The notes: a model not told the origin generated them from the letters alone. A stretch of DNA of 43,548 nucleotides from an uncultured Clostridia bacterium (GCA_934481345.1 CAKSPF010000013.1:1-43548), one strand, 5' to 3'. Numbered from the stretch's first letter, positions 8,124 to 16,391 are shown. A program made the numbers and translations.

Positions 8124-9758
8124 CTAACCTTTTATTTGCGTGCTTACAAGACTTTCTCCGCAGTAAATTTCGCGAAGCCGCGGCTTTTCTATTTTACCGG
8201 TCGGGTTTCGCGGAACCTCGGCAAAAATAATCTTTCGCGGACGCTTGTATTTGGGTAAATCCTTGCAAAAATCATTTATGCCGTCCTCCGTTACATTCTC
8301 GCCGGGCTTTAATTCGATTATTGCCGCGGAAATCTCGCCGAGTCTCTGATCCGGAAGTCCGATAACCGCAACATCCTTGACTGACGGATGCTTCCTCAGA
8401 AAGTTTTCAATCTGAACTGGATATATATTTTCTCCGCCGGAGATTATAACGTCTTTTTTCCTGTCTACAAGATATATAAATCCGTCCTCATCCTCCTGAG
8501 CCATATCGCCCGTATACAGCCAGCCGTCTTTCAGAACTTCCTCTGTAGACTTTTCGTCGTTGTAATAGCAAGTCATAACTCCGGGGCCGGAAACAGCAAG
8601 TTCGCCGACTTCACCGCGTTTTACGGGATTTTGGTTTTCGTCAACTATTTTAACCTGCCAGCCGTAGCCTGCCTTGCCTATAGCTCCTACCTTATTGATA
8701 TTTTCCACACCGAGGTGTACGCATCCGGGACCGATTGACTCACTGAGCCCGTAGTTGGTGTCGTACTGATGCTTCGGAAATACCTTTTTCCATCTCTTTA
8801 TAAGGCTCGGAGGAACGGGCTGCGCACCTATGTGCATAAGCCGCCAGCTGTCAAGGTCGTATTCCGAAAGAATAATTTCTCCGCGGTCTATCGCGTCAAG
8901 TATATCCTGTGCCCAAGGCACAAGAAGCCATACTATCGTGCACTTTTCTTCGGATACCGCCTTTATAATCCACTCCGGCTTAATACCTTTGAGCAAAACT
9001 GCCTTTGAACCGGAAATAAGACTTCCGAACCAATGCATTTTTGCACCTGTATGATAGAGCGGAGGTATACACAAAAATACATCATCCTTTGTCTGTCCGT
9101 GATGATACTGCTCCACTCTGCACGCATGGATAAGGCTTTCGTGATTGTGCAGAATGGCCTTCGGAAATCCCGTTGTGCCCGACGAAAAATATATCGCGGC
9201 GTCGTCCTTTTCATTCAGCTCTATCCTGGGATTTTTGGACGTACAGTAATTTATAAGCTTATCATAGCTTTCGGCAAACGTTGGGCAGTTTTTGCCCACA
9301 TAAAACATCTGCTGAATGTTCGGCATACGGTCGTATGCCTCCTCCACCCTGCCTATAAATTCCGGTCCGAAAATCAGAATATCCGCCTGAGCCAGCTCAA
9401 CGCAGTATTTTATTTCATCGGAGGTATAGCGGTAATTGAGCGGAACTGCAAGTGCGCCCATTTTCAGCGCCCCGAAATATATCGGAAGCCACTCAAGACA
9501 ATTCATGAGCAGTATTGCGACCTTATCGCCTTTTTTTACTCCGCGGCTTAAAAGCAGATTTGAAAAACGGTTCGCGCGCTTGTTAAATTCAAGCCAGCTT
9601 ATTTCGCGTCTGCCGCTTTCTTCGGGATTCGGCTGAATAAGCGCGTATTCCTTCCATGTTATCTTGCACTTTTCAAGCATATGCGGAGCAATTTCAACCA
9701 ATGCAGTATCATCGGGATATTTTTGTGCATTTTGCTCCAGTAAATCTGTAATTATCAT
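8124..9758 (-). CDS. Acyl-CoA synthetase, AMP-forming, ANL superfamily
   Basis: A 544-residue adenylate-forming ligase. Motifs in order are IYFSSGTTGFPKAILHNHES (phosphate-binding loop), YGLSESIGPGCVHLG, YTGDMAQEDEDGF and DRKKDVIISGGENIYPVQIE, ending with a PTGKIEKPRLRE-type catalytic-lysine segment. It activates a carboxylic acid with ATP to an acyl-CoA. Its position next to iorA and the symporter argues for an aromatic or aryl-alkanoic acid substrate, but the ANL fold does not reveal specificity. Because paaK is in the same operon, the two ligases probably differ in substrate. Confidence 0.9.
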   Translation of the reverse strand: MIITDLLEQNAQKYPDDTALVEIAPHMLEKCKITWKEYALIQPNPEESGRREISWLEFNKRANRFSNLLLSRGVKKGDKVAILLMNCLEWLPIYFGALKMGALAVPLNYRYTSDEIKYCVELAQADILIFGPEFIGRVEEAYDRMPNIQQMFYVGKNCPTFAESYDKLINYCTSKNPRIELNEKDDAAIYFSSGTTGFPKAILHNHESLIHACRVEQYHHGQTKDDVFLCIPPLYHTGAKMHWFGSLISGSKAVLLKGIKPEWIIKAVSEEKCTIVWLLVPWAQDILDAIDRGEIILSEYDLDSWRLMHIGAQPVPPSLIKRWKKVFPKHQYDTNYGLSESIGPGCVHLGVENINKVGAIGKAGYGWQVKIVDENQNPVKRGEVGELAVSGPGVMTCYYNDEKSTEEVLKDGWLYTGDMAQEDEDGFIYLVDRKKDVIISGGENIYPVQIENFLRKHPSVKDVAVIGLPDQRLGEISAAIIELKPGENVTEDGINDFCKDLPKYKRPRKIIFAEVPRNPTGKIEKPRLREIYCGESLVSTQIKG

Positions 9759-9791
9759 CAGTCTTTATCATTCCTTTCGGCAAATGGCCTG

Positions 9792-11339
9792 TTAATCTTC
9801 CTTGCCAAATGCTTTTTCAACGAGTTTTCTGTCCGGCTTTTTCGTAAAAAGGCTTACAAGCGGAACCGCCGCCATTGACACAGCCATTGCCGCAACACCC
9901 ATTTCGGGTGCATAAGACGCCGCAGCGGGGAACCCGGATTTTATTGTTATTATAAGCGTAGAGAGCGCAACGGTCAGAAATCCGCAGATAATACCTGCCC
10001 ATGCGCCGCATTTTGTAGCTTTCTTTGAATATATACCGTATATGTACGGACCTATGAAGCAGCCCGACACAATACCCCATGAGAAAGACATTATGTTTAC
10101 TATTATAGAGATATTCATGGTTGCAAATATGTATGAAAGCACCACAAAAAGCATACAAAGTATTCTAGTGAGAACAATCTGCTTTTTGGGATTGAATTTT
10201 TTATTAAATACCGGCACAAGGTCAACGGAAACCGCAGATGCCGACGTAAGCACAACCGACGCAAGCGTGGACATTGACGCCGAAAGCAGCAGCAAGAGCA
10301 CAACCGCAAGAATTACCGTGGTGACGATATTTGAGTCGCCGAGCGAGGTCAGAAGCACATTCGGTATTACAGAGTCAAAATCTATTGCGCCCGACGCTGC
10401 AAGCGGCGGTTTATTCGACAGTATAAGTCTGGAAAGCGAACCGATAAAATATGCTCCGCATCCTATGACAAGTGCAAATACGGTTGACACAAAAGTCGCT
10501 TTCTTTACAGCTCTGTCATCTTTTATCGCATAATATTTGCTCACCATCTGAGGAAGTCCCCATGTGCCAAAGCTTGTAAGCAATATATTTGTGCAGAGAA
10601 ATTTCAGATTGCTGCCGCCCCACGGATTTACAAGCTGAGGGTCGATTTCTCTGAGCTTTTTCATACTGTTTGCAAATCCGCCGGCATTCGGATGCATAAC
10701 AATCGCCGTAACCATAGCCGTCACGCCGATAAGCATTATAATTCCCTGGATAAGGTCTGTATAGACCGTTGCCACATATCCGCCCATAACGAGGTAAAGA
10801 GCCGTTAATACGGCAATAATTGCCATGCATACCTCCACAGGCACACCCGGGAAAATAGTATTAAACATTGTTCCGAGTCCCTTGTATACCGCCGCGGAAT
10901 ACGGCACAAGGAAAACAAATATAATCACAGCCGCAGTAACCTTAACTGCAGTGCTTGAATACCTGCTCTCGAAAAATTCCGGCATTGTCTTGACATGCAG
11001 ACGGTGCGTCATGCTGCGCGTCCTCTTTGCAAGCAGAATCCACGCAAGCAGACAGCCGAGCACAGCATTTCCTATGCCTATCCAGATGCTTGAAATACCT
11101 ATGGACCAGCCGTGCTTTCCGGCATAGCCTATAAATATTACGGCTGAAAAATATGAAGTACCATATGCAAAGGCAGAAGCCCATGCGCCGATTTTTCTGC
11201 CTCCGAGCAGAAATCCGTCAATTGTCTGTGTTTTTTTCCAGCTTATAAATCCGACTGCAACCATAAGCAAAGAAAAAAGTATCAATGCAGTAACGGTAAT
11301 AATCTGAGTTTGTTGTAAATCCGTCAAAAAACATCCCAC
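9792..11339 (-). CDS. Sodium:solute symporter family permease
   Basis: A multi-pass membrane protein of about 13 segments, 515 residues from the first possible start. Family hallmarks are GFLLGGRKIGAWASAFAYGTSYFSAVIF near the N-terminus and VMGGYVATVYTDLIQG in the middle. It is the first gene of the aromatic operon, so import of aromatic acids or amino acids in exchange for the sodium gradient is the natural guess; substrate specificity is not visible. The start is uncertain: the frame opens with GTG at 11337-11339, inside the AGGTGGG ribosome binding site itself, while TTG at 11325-11327 sits 7 bases after that site and is more likely. Confidence 0.9.
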   Translation of the reverse strand: MGCFLTDLQQTQIITVTALILFSLLMVAVGFISWKKTQTIDGFLLGGRKIGAWASAFAYGTSYFSAVIFIGYAGKHGWSIGISSIWIGIGNAVLGCLLAWILLAKRTRSMTHRLHVKTMPEFFESRYSSTAVKVTAAVIIFVFLVPYSAAVYKGLGTMFNTIFPGVPVEVCMAIIAVLTALYLVMGGYVATVYTDLIQGIIMLIGVTAMVTAIVMHPNAGGFANSMKKLREIDPQLVNPWGGSNLKFLCTNILLTSFGTWGLPQMVSKYYAIKDDRAVKKATFVSTVFALVIGCGAYFIGSLSRLILSNKPPLAASGAIDFDSVIPNVLLTSLGDSNIVTTVILAVVLLLLLSASMSTLASVVLTSASAVSVDLVPVFNKKFNPKKQIVLTRILCMLFVVLSYIFATMNISIIVNIMSFSWGIVSGCFIGPYIYGIYSKKATKCGAWAGIICGFLTVALSTLIITIKSGFPAAASYAPEMGVAAMAVSMAAVPLVSLFTKKPDRKLVEKAFGKED

Positions 11340-11347
11340 CTAACGCT

Positions 11348-11389
11348 GTTATTAAGTAATAACATACCACATTATTAACAAAAAGTAAA
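11348..11389 (-). promoter_or_regulatory. Promoter and palindromic operator of the aromatic operon
   Basis: On the minus strand, TTTACT (11384-11389), a 17-base spacer and TATGTT (11361-11366) with an upstream TGG form an extended -10 promoter. A near-perfect palindrome, GTTATTAAGTAATAAC (11348-11363), covers the downstream edge of the -10 and the expected start point, so a repressor bound there would block initiation. The binding protein is not identifiable in this window. Confidence 0.6.
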
Positions 11390-11427
11390 GTTTTTTGAAA
11401 CATTCTCACTATATATGTAAAAATTAG

Positions 11428-11456
11428 TTGCAAATAACGGAAAAATATATTAAAAT
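11428..11456 (+). promoter_or_regulatory. Promoter of the DUF5685-J protein operon
   Basis: TTGCAA (11428-11433) and TAAAAT (11451-11456) with a 17-base spacer, pointing at the GTG start at 11489. It is divergent to the aromatic operon promoter, with about 38 bases between the two -35 boxes. Confidence 0.6.
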
Positions 11457-11488
11457 AATAATATTATTAATTATACTGAGGTCTTGCT

Positions 11489-12334
11489 GTGTTTGGATAT
11501 GTCAGAATTTTAAAGGATGAATTAAAGGTAAAGGATTATAATATATACCGTGCATATTACTGCGGTCTTTGCCATGAACTCGGCAAAAGGCACAATCAGC
11601 TTGTACGGCTCGGACTTAACTACGACCTTACGTTTCTGGCAATTCTTCTGGACGCACTGGACGAAAAGCAGACCGCTTTCTGCCAAAAAGGCTGCATAAA
11701 GCGCATTTCAAAAAGAAAAACCGTTTTCTCAAATGCAGCGCTTGAATACGCGGCGGATATGAATATTCTGCTCGCATACTTTAAGCTGAAAGACGACATA
11801 CACGACAATAAATCCATAAAAGCAATGATTGCCGTGCTTCCGTTTATAAAAAGAGCGGCGGCTGTTAAAAAGAAATATCCCGAAACGGCAAAAAGCGTGG
11901 AACTTCACCTTAAAAGGCTGTCCTTCCTCGAAGAAACAAAGTGCGACGTCGTGGATAAATCGGCACATGAATTTGCCTGCCTGATGACGGATATTATTAA
12001 ATATAAAAAAGCCGATTTTGAAAAATTTTCATATCAGCTCGGCAGGTTCATATACATTGCCGACGCATACGACGATATGGAAAGCGACTATAAAGCAAAA
12101 AAGTACAATCCGGCAGTGCTTCAGTACTCTTACGGCGGCACTCTGACCGAACCTGTGCGCAGCGCAATAGCGTCAAGCCTGTACTGCTCGCTTGCAGACA
12201 TTGCCGATGAGTATGAAAAGCTGAATATCACAAAAAACAAAGCCGTGCTGGATAACATAATATATCTCGGAATGCGGAGCGTCGCAGACCGAATAATCAC
12301 AGAAAGGAAAAATAACAATGAAAAACCCTTATGA
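11489..12334 (+). CDS. DUF5685-like alpha-helical protein
   Basis: A 281-residue, mostly helical, soluble-looking protein starting with GTG after a GAGGT site. The opening (FGYVRI, then CGLCHELG) resembles the Clostridia DUF5685 family; its function is unknown to me. Four cysteines (25, 28, 65, 69) could bind a metal. Two aspartate-rich segments, DDIHD at 102-106 and DAYDDMESD at 192-200 followed by KKYNP, recall the aspartate motifs of isoprenoid synthases, but that is only a pattern match. The next gene, a J-domain protein, overlaps its end by 17 bases, so they are translationally linked. Confidence 0.8.
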   Translation: MFGYVRILKDELKVKDYNIYRAYYCGLCHELGKRHNQLVRLGLNYDLTFLAILLDALDEKQTAFCQKGCIKRISKRKTVFSNAALEYAADMNILLAYFKLKDDIHDNKSIKAMIAVLPFIKRAAAVKKKYPETAKSVELHLKRLSFLEETKCDVVDKSAHEFACLMTDIIKYKKADFEKFSYQLGRFIYIADAYDDMESDYKAKKYNPAVLQYSYGGTLTEPVRSAIASSLYCSLADIADEYEKLNITKNKAVLDNIIYLGMRSVADRIITERKNNNEKPL

Positions 12335-12908
12335 AATCCTGGGTGTGCCGAATAGCGCCACGGATGAACAAATCAGAGCCGCATACAAAGAGCTTGCAAA
12401 AAAATACCACCCCGACAAATATGTAAACAATCCGCTTGCCGACCTGGCTGCGGAAAAAATGCAGGATATAAACTGGGCATATAACAAGCTTATCAAAAAC
12501 CGTTCGTCATATGCCAAAGGCAAACAAAACAATTCATATGCAAACTTCAACCAGGTCCGCTCGCTTATAAACGAAAACAGACTTGACGAAGCGCAGAATG
12601 CCTTAAACAGCATGAATGTACGCAATGCCGAATGGCATTATCTCATGGGAGTAGTCATGCAGAGAAAAGGCTGGCATGATATGGCATATCAGCACTTTAC
12701 CATGGCATGCGGCAGCGACCCGTACAATGAAGAATACAAAAACGCAAAGTCTGCTATGGACGCAAGAATGAATAATTACAGAACGCAAAGCTACAATCAG
12801 GGTTACTATAACGACGGCGGATGCGGTACATGCGAAATGTGCCAGACGCTGCTTTGTGCCGACTGTTGCTGCGAATGTATGGGCGGCGATCTTATTCCGT
12901 GCTGCTGA
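12318..12908 (+). CDS. J-domain protein with Cys-rich tail
   Basis: A 196-residue DnaJ-type co-chaperone without the usual DnaJ central and C-terminal domains. Residues 1-65 are the J domain, with the HPD motif in KYHPDKY that activates DnaK. Residues 75-150 look like a short helical repeat region (tetratricopeptide-like). The last 30 residues are extremely cysteine-rich, with CGTCEMC, CCCEC and a terminal CC, which could bind metal or be modified by lipids. The partner is probably the overlapping upstream DUF5685-like protein. No grpE or dnaK lies nearby. Confidence 0.88.
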   Translation: MKNPYEILGVPNSATDEQIRAAYKELAKKYHPDKYVNNPLADLAAEKMQDINWAYNKLIKNRSSYAKGKQNNSYANFNQVRSLINENRLDEAQNALNSMNVRNAEWHYLMGVVMQRKGWHDMAYQHFTMACGSDPYNEEYKNAKSAMDARMNNYRTQSYNQGYYNDGGCGTCEMCQTLLCADCCCECMGGDLIPCC

Positions 12909-12941
12909 CAATGATTTTTACACCAAAAAGGAGGTATTGCC

Positions 12942-13436
12942 ATGCATAAGAATATTGCTTACGGCGGAGTATTTGCGGCGCTCAGCGTGCTTCTTATCAC
13001 TCTGGCTGCATATCTGCCTTCCGCAAAGGCGGCTCTCCTTTTTGCCGCATCACTCACGGTTTTTGTACTTGCCGGGCTTTCGGGCGTAAAAACCGCCGCA
13101 GTAATGTATGCGGCAGTTTCTGTTTTGGGGTTTCTCACCGCAAGGGGCACATCGCCCGTTGTGATTATTACATACACAGTCTGCTTCGGCAGCTATCCGC
13201 TTTTTAAAAAGCTGCTGTCACGGCAGAGCATGATTTTTTCGATCATAATAAAGGTACTGCTGTATACTCTTTATTTTGCCGTACTTTTTGTGATTTTAAA
13301 GTTTTTTGTTTCTGTTGACTTCAAATACAACACCGTGCTCCTGTTTGCCGCGGGCGCACCCGTATTTGCCTTTTATGACGTACTGCTTGACCGTACCGGC
13401 GAATACGCACTAAAACTTTTGAACAAAAAATTATAA
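12942..13436 (+). CDS. Hypothetical integral membrane protein
   Basis: A 164-residue protein with about five predicted membrane segments and few charged residues except at the C-terminus (LLNKKL). The AAYLPSAKAALLFAASL segment is reminiscent of YybS-like or ECF-substrate-binding membrane proteins, but I cannot assign it. It starts with ATG after AAGGAGG and lies 33 bases after the J-domain gene, so it is likely in the same operon. Confidence 0.75.
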   Translation: MHKNIAYGGVFAALSVLLITLAAYLPSAKAALLFAASLTVFVLAGLSGVKTAAVMYAAVSVLGFLTARGTSPVVIITYTVCFGSYPLFKKLLSRQSMIFSIIIKVLLYTLYFAVLFVILKFFVSVDFKYNTVLLFAAGAPVFAFYDVLLDRTGEYALKLLNKKL

Positions 13437-13438
13437 GC

Positions 13439-13467
13439 TTGAAAAATACGGATTTTAAGTTTATAAT
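13439..13467 (+). promoter_or_regulatory. Promoter of tyrS-rodA
   Basis: TTGAAA (13439-13444) and TATAAT (13462-13467) with a 17-base spacer. The leader to tyrS is about 40 bases, too short for a T-box, so tyrS here is not T-box regulated. Confidence 0.75.
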
Positions 13468-13513
13468 CTAATTATGAATATTTAACAGATTTTATATATA
13501 CGGAGGAATACAA

Positions 13514-14731
13514 ATGAATGTTTATGACGTACTCAAAGAGCGCGGATTGATAGCTCAGGTTACGCACGAGGAAGAAATAAGAGAACTTCTCGGCAAGGAA
13601 AAAGTGACTTTTTATATAGGCTTTGATCCCACAGCGGACAGCCTTCATGTAGGACATTTTCTGCAAATGGTAGTAATGAAGCACATGCAGGACGCAGGTC
13701 ACAGACCGATAGCGCTTGTCGGCGGAGGAACGGGACATGTGGGCGATCCTTCCGGCAGAACGGATATGCGCTCCATGATGACAAAAGAAATTATAGACCA
13801 TAACTGCGAATGTTTCAAAGAACAGCTCAGCCGTGTTATTGATTTTTCGGACGGCAAGGCAATTATGGTAAACAATGCCGACTGGCTTCTTGACTTAAAC
13901 TATATTGAGTTTTTGAGAGATATAGGAACCTGTTTTTCCGTAAACAAAATGCTTACGGCAGAATGCTTCAAACAAAGACTTGAAAAAGGACTGTCGTTTT
14001 TGGAATTTAACTATATGCTTATGCAAAGCTACGACTTCCTTATGCTTCGCAGAAAATACGACTGCAAGCTGGAGCTCGGCGGTGACGACCAGTGGTCGAA
14101 TATCCTGGGCGGAATAGAACTCTGCCGCAGAAAAGACAAGGTGCAGTCATACGGAATGACCTTTACCCTGCTTACAAACAGCGAAGGCAAAAAAATGGGC
14201 AAGACGCAGAGCGGTGCATTGTGGCTCGACCCAAAGAAAACCTCGCCGTATGACTTCTATCAGTATTGGGTTAACGTTGATGACGCAGACGTTATCAAAT
14301 GCTTAAAACTTCTGACATTTCTGCCGCTTGATGAAATTGAAAAAATGGCTCAGTACAAAGATGCAGAAATAAACAAGGCGAAAAAGGTTCTCGCATACGA
14401 GGTTACAAAGCTTGTTCACGGCGAAGAAGAAGCGTTAAAGGCACAGCAGGCTTCCGAAGCGCTTTTCGGCGGCGGCTCGGACAATGCAAACATGCCCTCT
14501 ACAGAAATTACCGCAGACGACCTCGGCAAGAGCATTCTCGACATCATGCTTATCGCAAAGCTTATCCCGTCAAAGGGCGAAGGAAGAAGGCTTGTTCAGC
14601 AGGGCGGCGTAAGCATTGACGGCAAAAAAGTAGACGACTTTAACCTCGGCATTACCGAAGATTTGTTCAGCCAAAATGAGTTAATAATAAAAAAAGGTAA
14701 AAAGGTATTCCATAAAATAATACTTAAATAG
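13514..14731 (+). CDS. tyrS: Tyrosyl-tRNA synthetase
   Basis: Charges tRNA-Tyr. A 405-residue class I enzyme with the HIGH-equivalent DSLHVGHFLQM near residue 50 and the KMSKS-equivalent KKMGKTQSG near residue 230. The C-terminal S4-like RNA-binding domain starts near residue 345 (KGEGRRLVQQGGVSIDGKKV). The start has a CGGAGGA site. It is followed 30 bases later by rodA on the same strand. Confidence 0.97.
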   Translation: MNVYDVLKERGLIAQVTHEEEIRELLGKEKVTFYIGFDPTADSLHVGHFLQMVVMKHMQDAGHRPIALVGGGTGHVGDPSGRTDMRSMMTKEIIDHNCECFKEQLSRVIDFSDGKAIMVNNADWLLDLNYIEFLRDIGTCFSVNKMLTAECFKQRLEKGLSFLEFNYMLMQSYDFLMLRRKYDCKLELGGDDQWSNILGGIELCRRKDKVQSYGMTFTLLTNSEGKKMGKTQSGALWLDPKKTSPYDFYQYWVNVDDADVIKCLKLLTFLPLDEIEKMAQYKDAEINKAKKVLAYEVTKLVHGEEEALKAQQASEALFGGGSDNANMPSTEITADDLGKSILDIMLIAKLIPSKGEGRRLVQQGGVSIDGKKVDDFNLGITEDLFSQNELIIKKGKKVFHKIILK

Positions 14732-14761
14732 TTTAACAGACGCAAAAATTGAGGTAAACAA

Positions 14762-15874
14762 ATGCGTAAAGGAAAATTTATTTTATTTAAAGAACTGGAT
14801 TATTTCCTGATATTGCTTACGCTGGCATGCACCGCTTTCGGACTTGTTATGATTTCCAGCGCCACACACAGCATTGAAGGCAGCAGATACGTTTTAATCC
14901 AAAGTATCGCCGCAGGGATGGGATTTGTATTAATGATAATCTGCACCTCTGTAAATTACGAAAAAATAAGCAGCGCATGGCGCATAATATATGCCCTGTG
15001 CGTGTTCCTGCTTGTTTTGGTACTGCTGATAGGCACAGGACGCGAGGATACTGGTAGCAAGAGCTGGATTCGTTTCGGGAGCATCGGAATACAGCCGTCA
15101 GAGCTTGTCAAAATAGGATTTATAATTACTCTGTCAAAACGGGTTTCGGATTTCGGAGAAGAAATAAACGAACCGAAAAATCTTTTGAAACTGATTTTCC
15201 ATATGGGATTTCTGCTGTTTTTGATTATGCTTCAGCCGGATTTCGGTACAGCAATGGTATTTATATTTATATTTGCCGGAATAGTTTTCGTTGCCGGGAT
15301 TTCATATAAATACATTATCACTGCCGCAGGCACAATTATAGGCATAATTCCTATGGCATGGTTCTTTCTGCTCAAGAATTATCAGAAAAACCGAATCAGG
15401 GTGTTTTTCAATCCCGAAAGCGACCCTTTGGGTTCGGGTTATCATGTAATTCAGTCAAAAATTGCCATAGGTTCGGGAAAGCTGTTCGGCAAGGGACTGT
15501 ATCACGGAACGCAGAATCAGCTCGGTTATCTGCCTGCAAAGCACACCGACTTTATCTTCGCAGTTATAGGCGAAGAACTCGGACTTATAGGCTGCCTTGC
15601 GGTTACGCTGCTTTTGTTTGCCATTGTGTACCGATGCGTAGCAAATTCTTACCGTGCAAAAAGCGATATGAGCAAGTATATCTGCATAGGCGTTGCCTGC
15701 ATGTTTCTGGCTCATATATTTGAAAATATCGGAATGTGCATAGGCCTTATGCCTGTTACGGGTATTCCGCTTCCGTTTTTCAGCTACGGCGGCTCGTCGC
15801 TTATTACCAACTTCGTGGCAATAGGTCTTGTGCTGAGCGTGCATATGCGTAAGAATACCATTTCTTTTAACTGA
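14762..15874 (+). CDS. rodA: Peptidoglycan glycosyltransferase of the SEDS family, RodA-like
   Basis: Polymerises lipid II for wall elongation. The 370-residue protein has about ten membrane segments. SEDS hallmarks are GSIGIQPSELVKIG, LQPDFGTAMV, DFIFAVIGEELGL and MPVTGIPLPFFSYGGSS. The sequence and length suit RodA better than FtsW (no cytoplasmic extensions), although SEDS paralogues are not always separable by eye. No PBP partner lies nearby, and the tyrS link may just be shared transcription. Confidence 0.9.
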   Translation: MRKGKFILFKELDYFLILLTLACTAFGLVMISSATHSIEGSRYVLIQSIAAGMGFVLMIICTSVNYEKISSAWRIIYALCVFLLVLVLLIGTGREDTGSKSWIRFGSIGIQPSELVKIGFIITLSKRVSDFGEEINEPKNLLKLIFHMGFLLFLIMLQPDFGTAMVFIFIFAGIVFVAGISYKYIITAAGTIIGIIPMAWFFLLKNYQKNRIRVFFNPESDPLGSGYHVIQSKIAIGSGKLFGKGLYHGTQNQLGYLPAKHTDFIFAVIGEELGLIGCLAVTLLLFAIVYRCVANSYRAKSDMSKYICIGVACMFLAHIFENIGMCIGLMPVTGIPLPFFSYGGSSLITNFVAIGLVLSVHMRKNTISFN

Positions 15875-15880
15875 TAAAAT

Positions 15881-15963
15881 TTGATTAAAAAAACCGGCTT
15901 GCTTTTTTAATCAAGACGGGGTAACTTTTTCTTAACTCCATTTTAAGAAAGCAAAAAGCCGGC
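15881..15963. terminator. Structured region after rodA, candidate bidirectional terminator
   Basis: TTGATTAAAAAA (15881-15892) pairs with TTTTTTAATCAA (15903-15914). Alternatively CCGGCTT (15894-15900) pairs with AAGCCGG near 15957-15963. On the minus strand the second hairpin ends in a T-run, so it could stop toxin transcripts that read past 16085. On the plus strand it would limit rodA. The competing pairings mean the actual role needs a fold. Confidence 0.5.
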
Positions 15964-16002
15964 AAGTCATACGACTGCAAAATATATTTCAGGCTAAATA
16001 TA

Positions 16003-16031
16003 TTGACAAAATATAGTGTCGGATGTATAAT
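16003..16031 (+). promoter_or_regulatory. Promoter of the antisense RNA
   Basis: Perfect consensus: TTGACA (16003-16008) and TATAAT (16026-16031) with a 17-base spacer. The expected start is near 16038. No open reading frame of note follows on the plus strand, which points to an untranslated RNA. Confidence 0.8.
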
Positions 16032-16037
16032 GATAAT

Positions 16038-16127
16038 ATAAAAAGGCAAGACCTCAAACGGTTATGCCAAATAGGATTATTTTTAGATAGCCCTAACTTT
16101 GGTCGGTGGGGGCTATCTTACTTTTAT
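16038..16127 (+). ncRNA. Candidate antisense antitoxin RNA
   Basis: A short RNA of about 90 bases expected from the strong promoter at 16003-16031. It has a small hairpin near 16045-16068 (GGCA...TGCC) and ends in a strong stem, AGATAGCCC (16085-16093) with GGGCTATCT (16110-16118), followed by TACTTTTAT. Its end overlaps the stop codon and 3' end of the convergent toxin gene, so the two RNAs are complementary there. The boundaries are predicted, not observed. Confidence 0.65.
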
Positions 16128-16187
16128 AATAAGTGTCAGCAAAAACACAATAACTAAAACAAAAATTCTAATTATGTATTTAATCAT
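16113..16187 (-). CDS. 24-residue hydrophobic peptide, probable type I toxin
   Basis: A small peptide with one membrane-spanning segment rich in I, V, L and F and a basic end (KVR). Its ATG follows a GGAGGTGG site by 5 bases (16193-16200). The upstream sequence contains CCACC, which can pair with GGTGG in that site around a smaller hairpin (CCGATTT with AAATCGG), hiding it. A consensus-like promoter, TTGAAT (16325-16330) and TATAAT (16302-16307) with a 17-base spacer, drives it on the minus strand. A longer in-frame start at 16313 exists but lacks a ribosome site. Size, hidden site and convergent RNA match Fst/TxpA-type toxins; no family match was made. Confidence 0.65.
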   Translation of the reverse strand: MIKYIIRIFVLVIVFLLTLIIKVR

Positions 16188-16301
16188 GACAACCACCTCC
16201 CTTCCCGATTTATGAAAATCGGTACGATGGTGGCATAACCGCCCGGCTTTTACACTGTTTTCAGTCTTACCTTTAACATCGGAGATTCCCCGACAAAACT
16301 T

Positions 16302-16330
16302 ATTATATACCATTTATCCGCAAAATTCAA
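16302..16330 (-). promoter_or_regulatory. Promoter of the toxin mRNA
   Basis: On the minus strand, TTGAAT (16325-16330), a 17-base spacer and TATAAT (16302-16307). The leader is about 105 bases, with a stem near its start (TCGGGGAATCTCCGA). An 11-base sequence, CGGTTATGCCA, lies at 16059-16069 on the plus strand and is repeated in inverted orientation at 16231-16241, in this leader. A transcript reading through to 16059 could pair its own ends. Confidence 0.6.
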
Positions 16331-16351
16331 TACAATTTCATAAAAAGTATC

Positions 16352-16391
16352 AAAAAACAAGCACACTGTCATAAAAAGCAACGTGCTTGTT
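16352..16391 (-). terminator. Intrinsic terminator after the CYTH gene
   Basis: On the minus strand, AACAAGCAC pairs with GTGCTTG around a loop and ends in TTTTTTG. It closes the asnS-CYTH transcript before the toxin promoter. Confidence 0.8.

Noticed and set aside
9817..10158. Open frame of 113 residues on the minus strand
   Set aside because: It is a shadow frame within the symporter gene, with no ribosome site and no protein-like pattern.
13439..13513. T-box or other riboswitch upstream of tyrS
   Set aside because: The leader is only about 40 bases and has no T-box sequence.
16113..16313. A 66-residue protein instead of the 24-residue peptide
   Set aside because: The longer frame lacks a ribosome site at its start and its first codons overlap the promoter region, while the internal ATG has a strong site.
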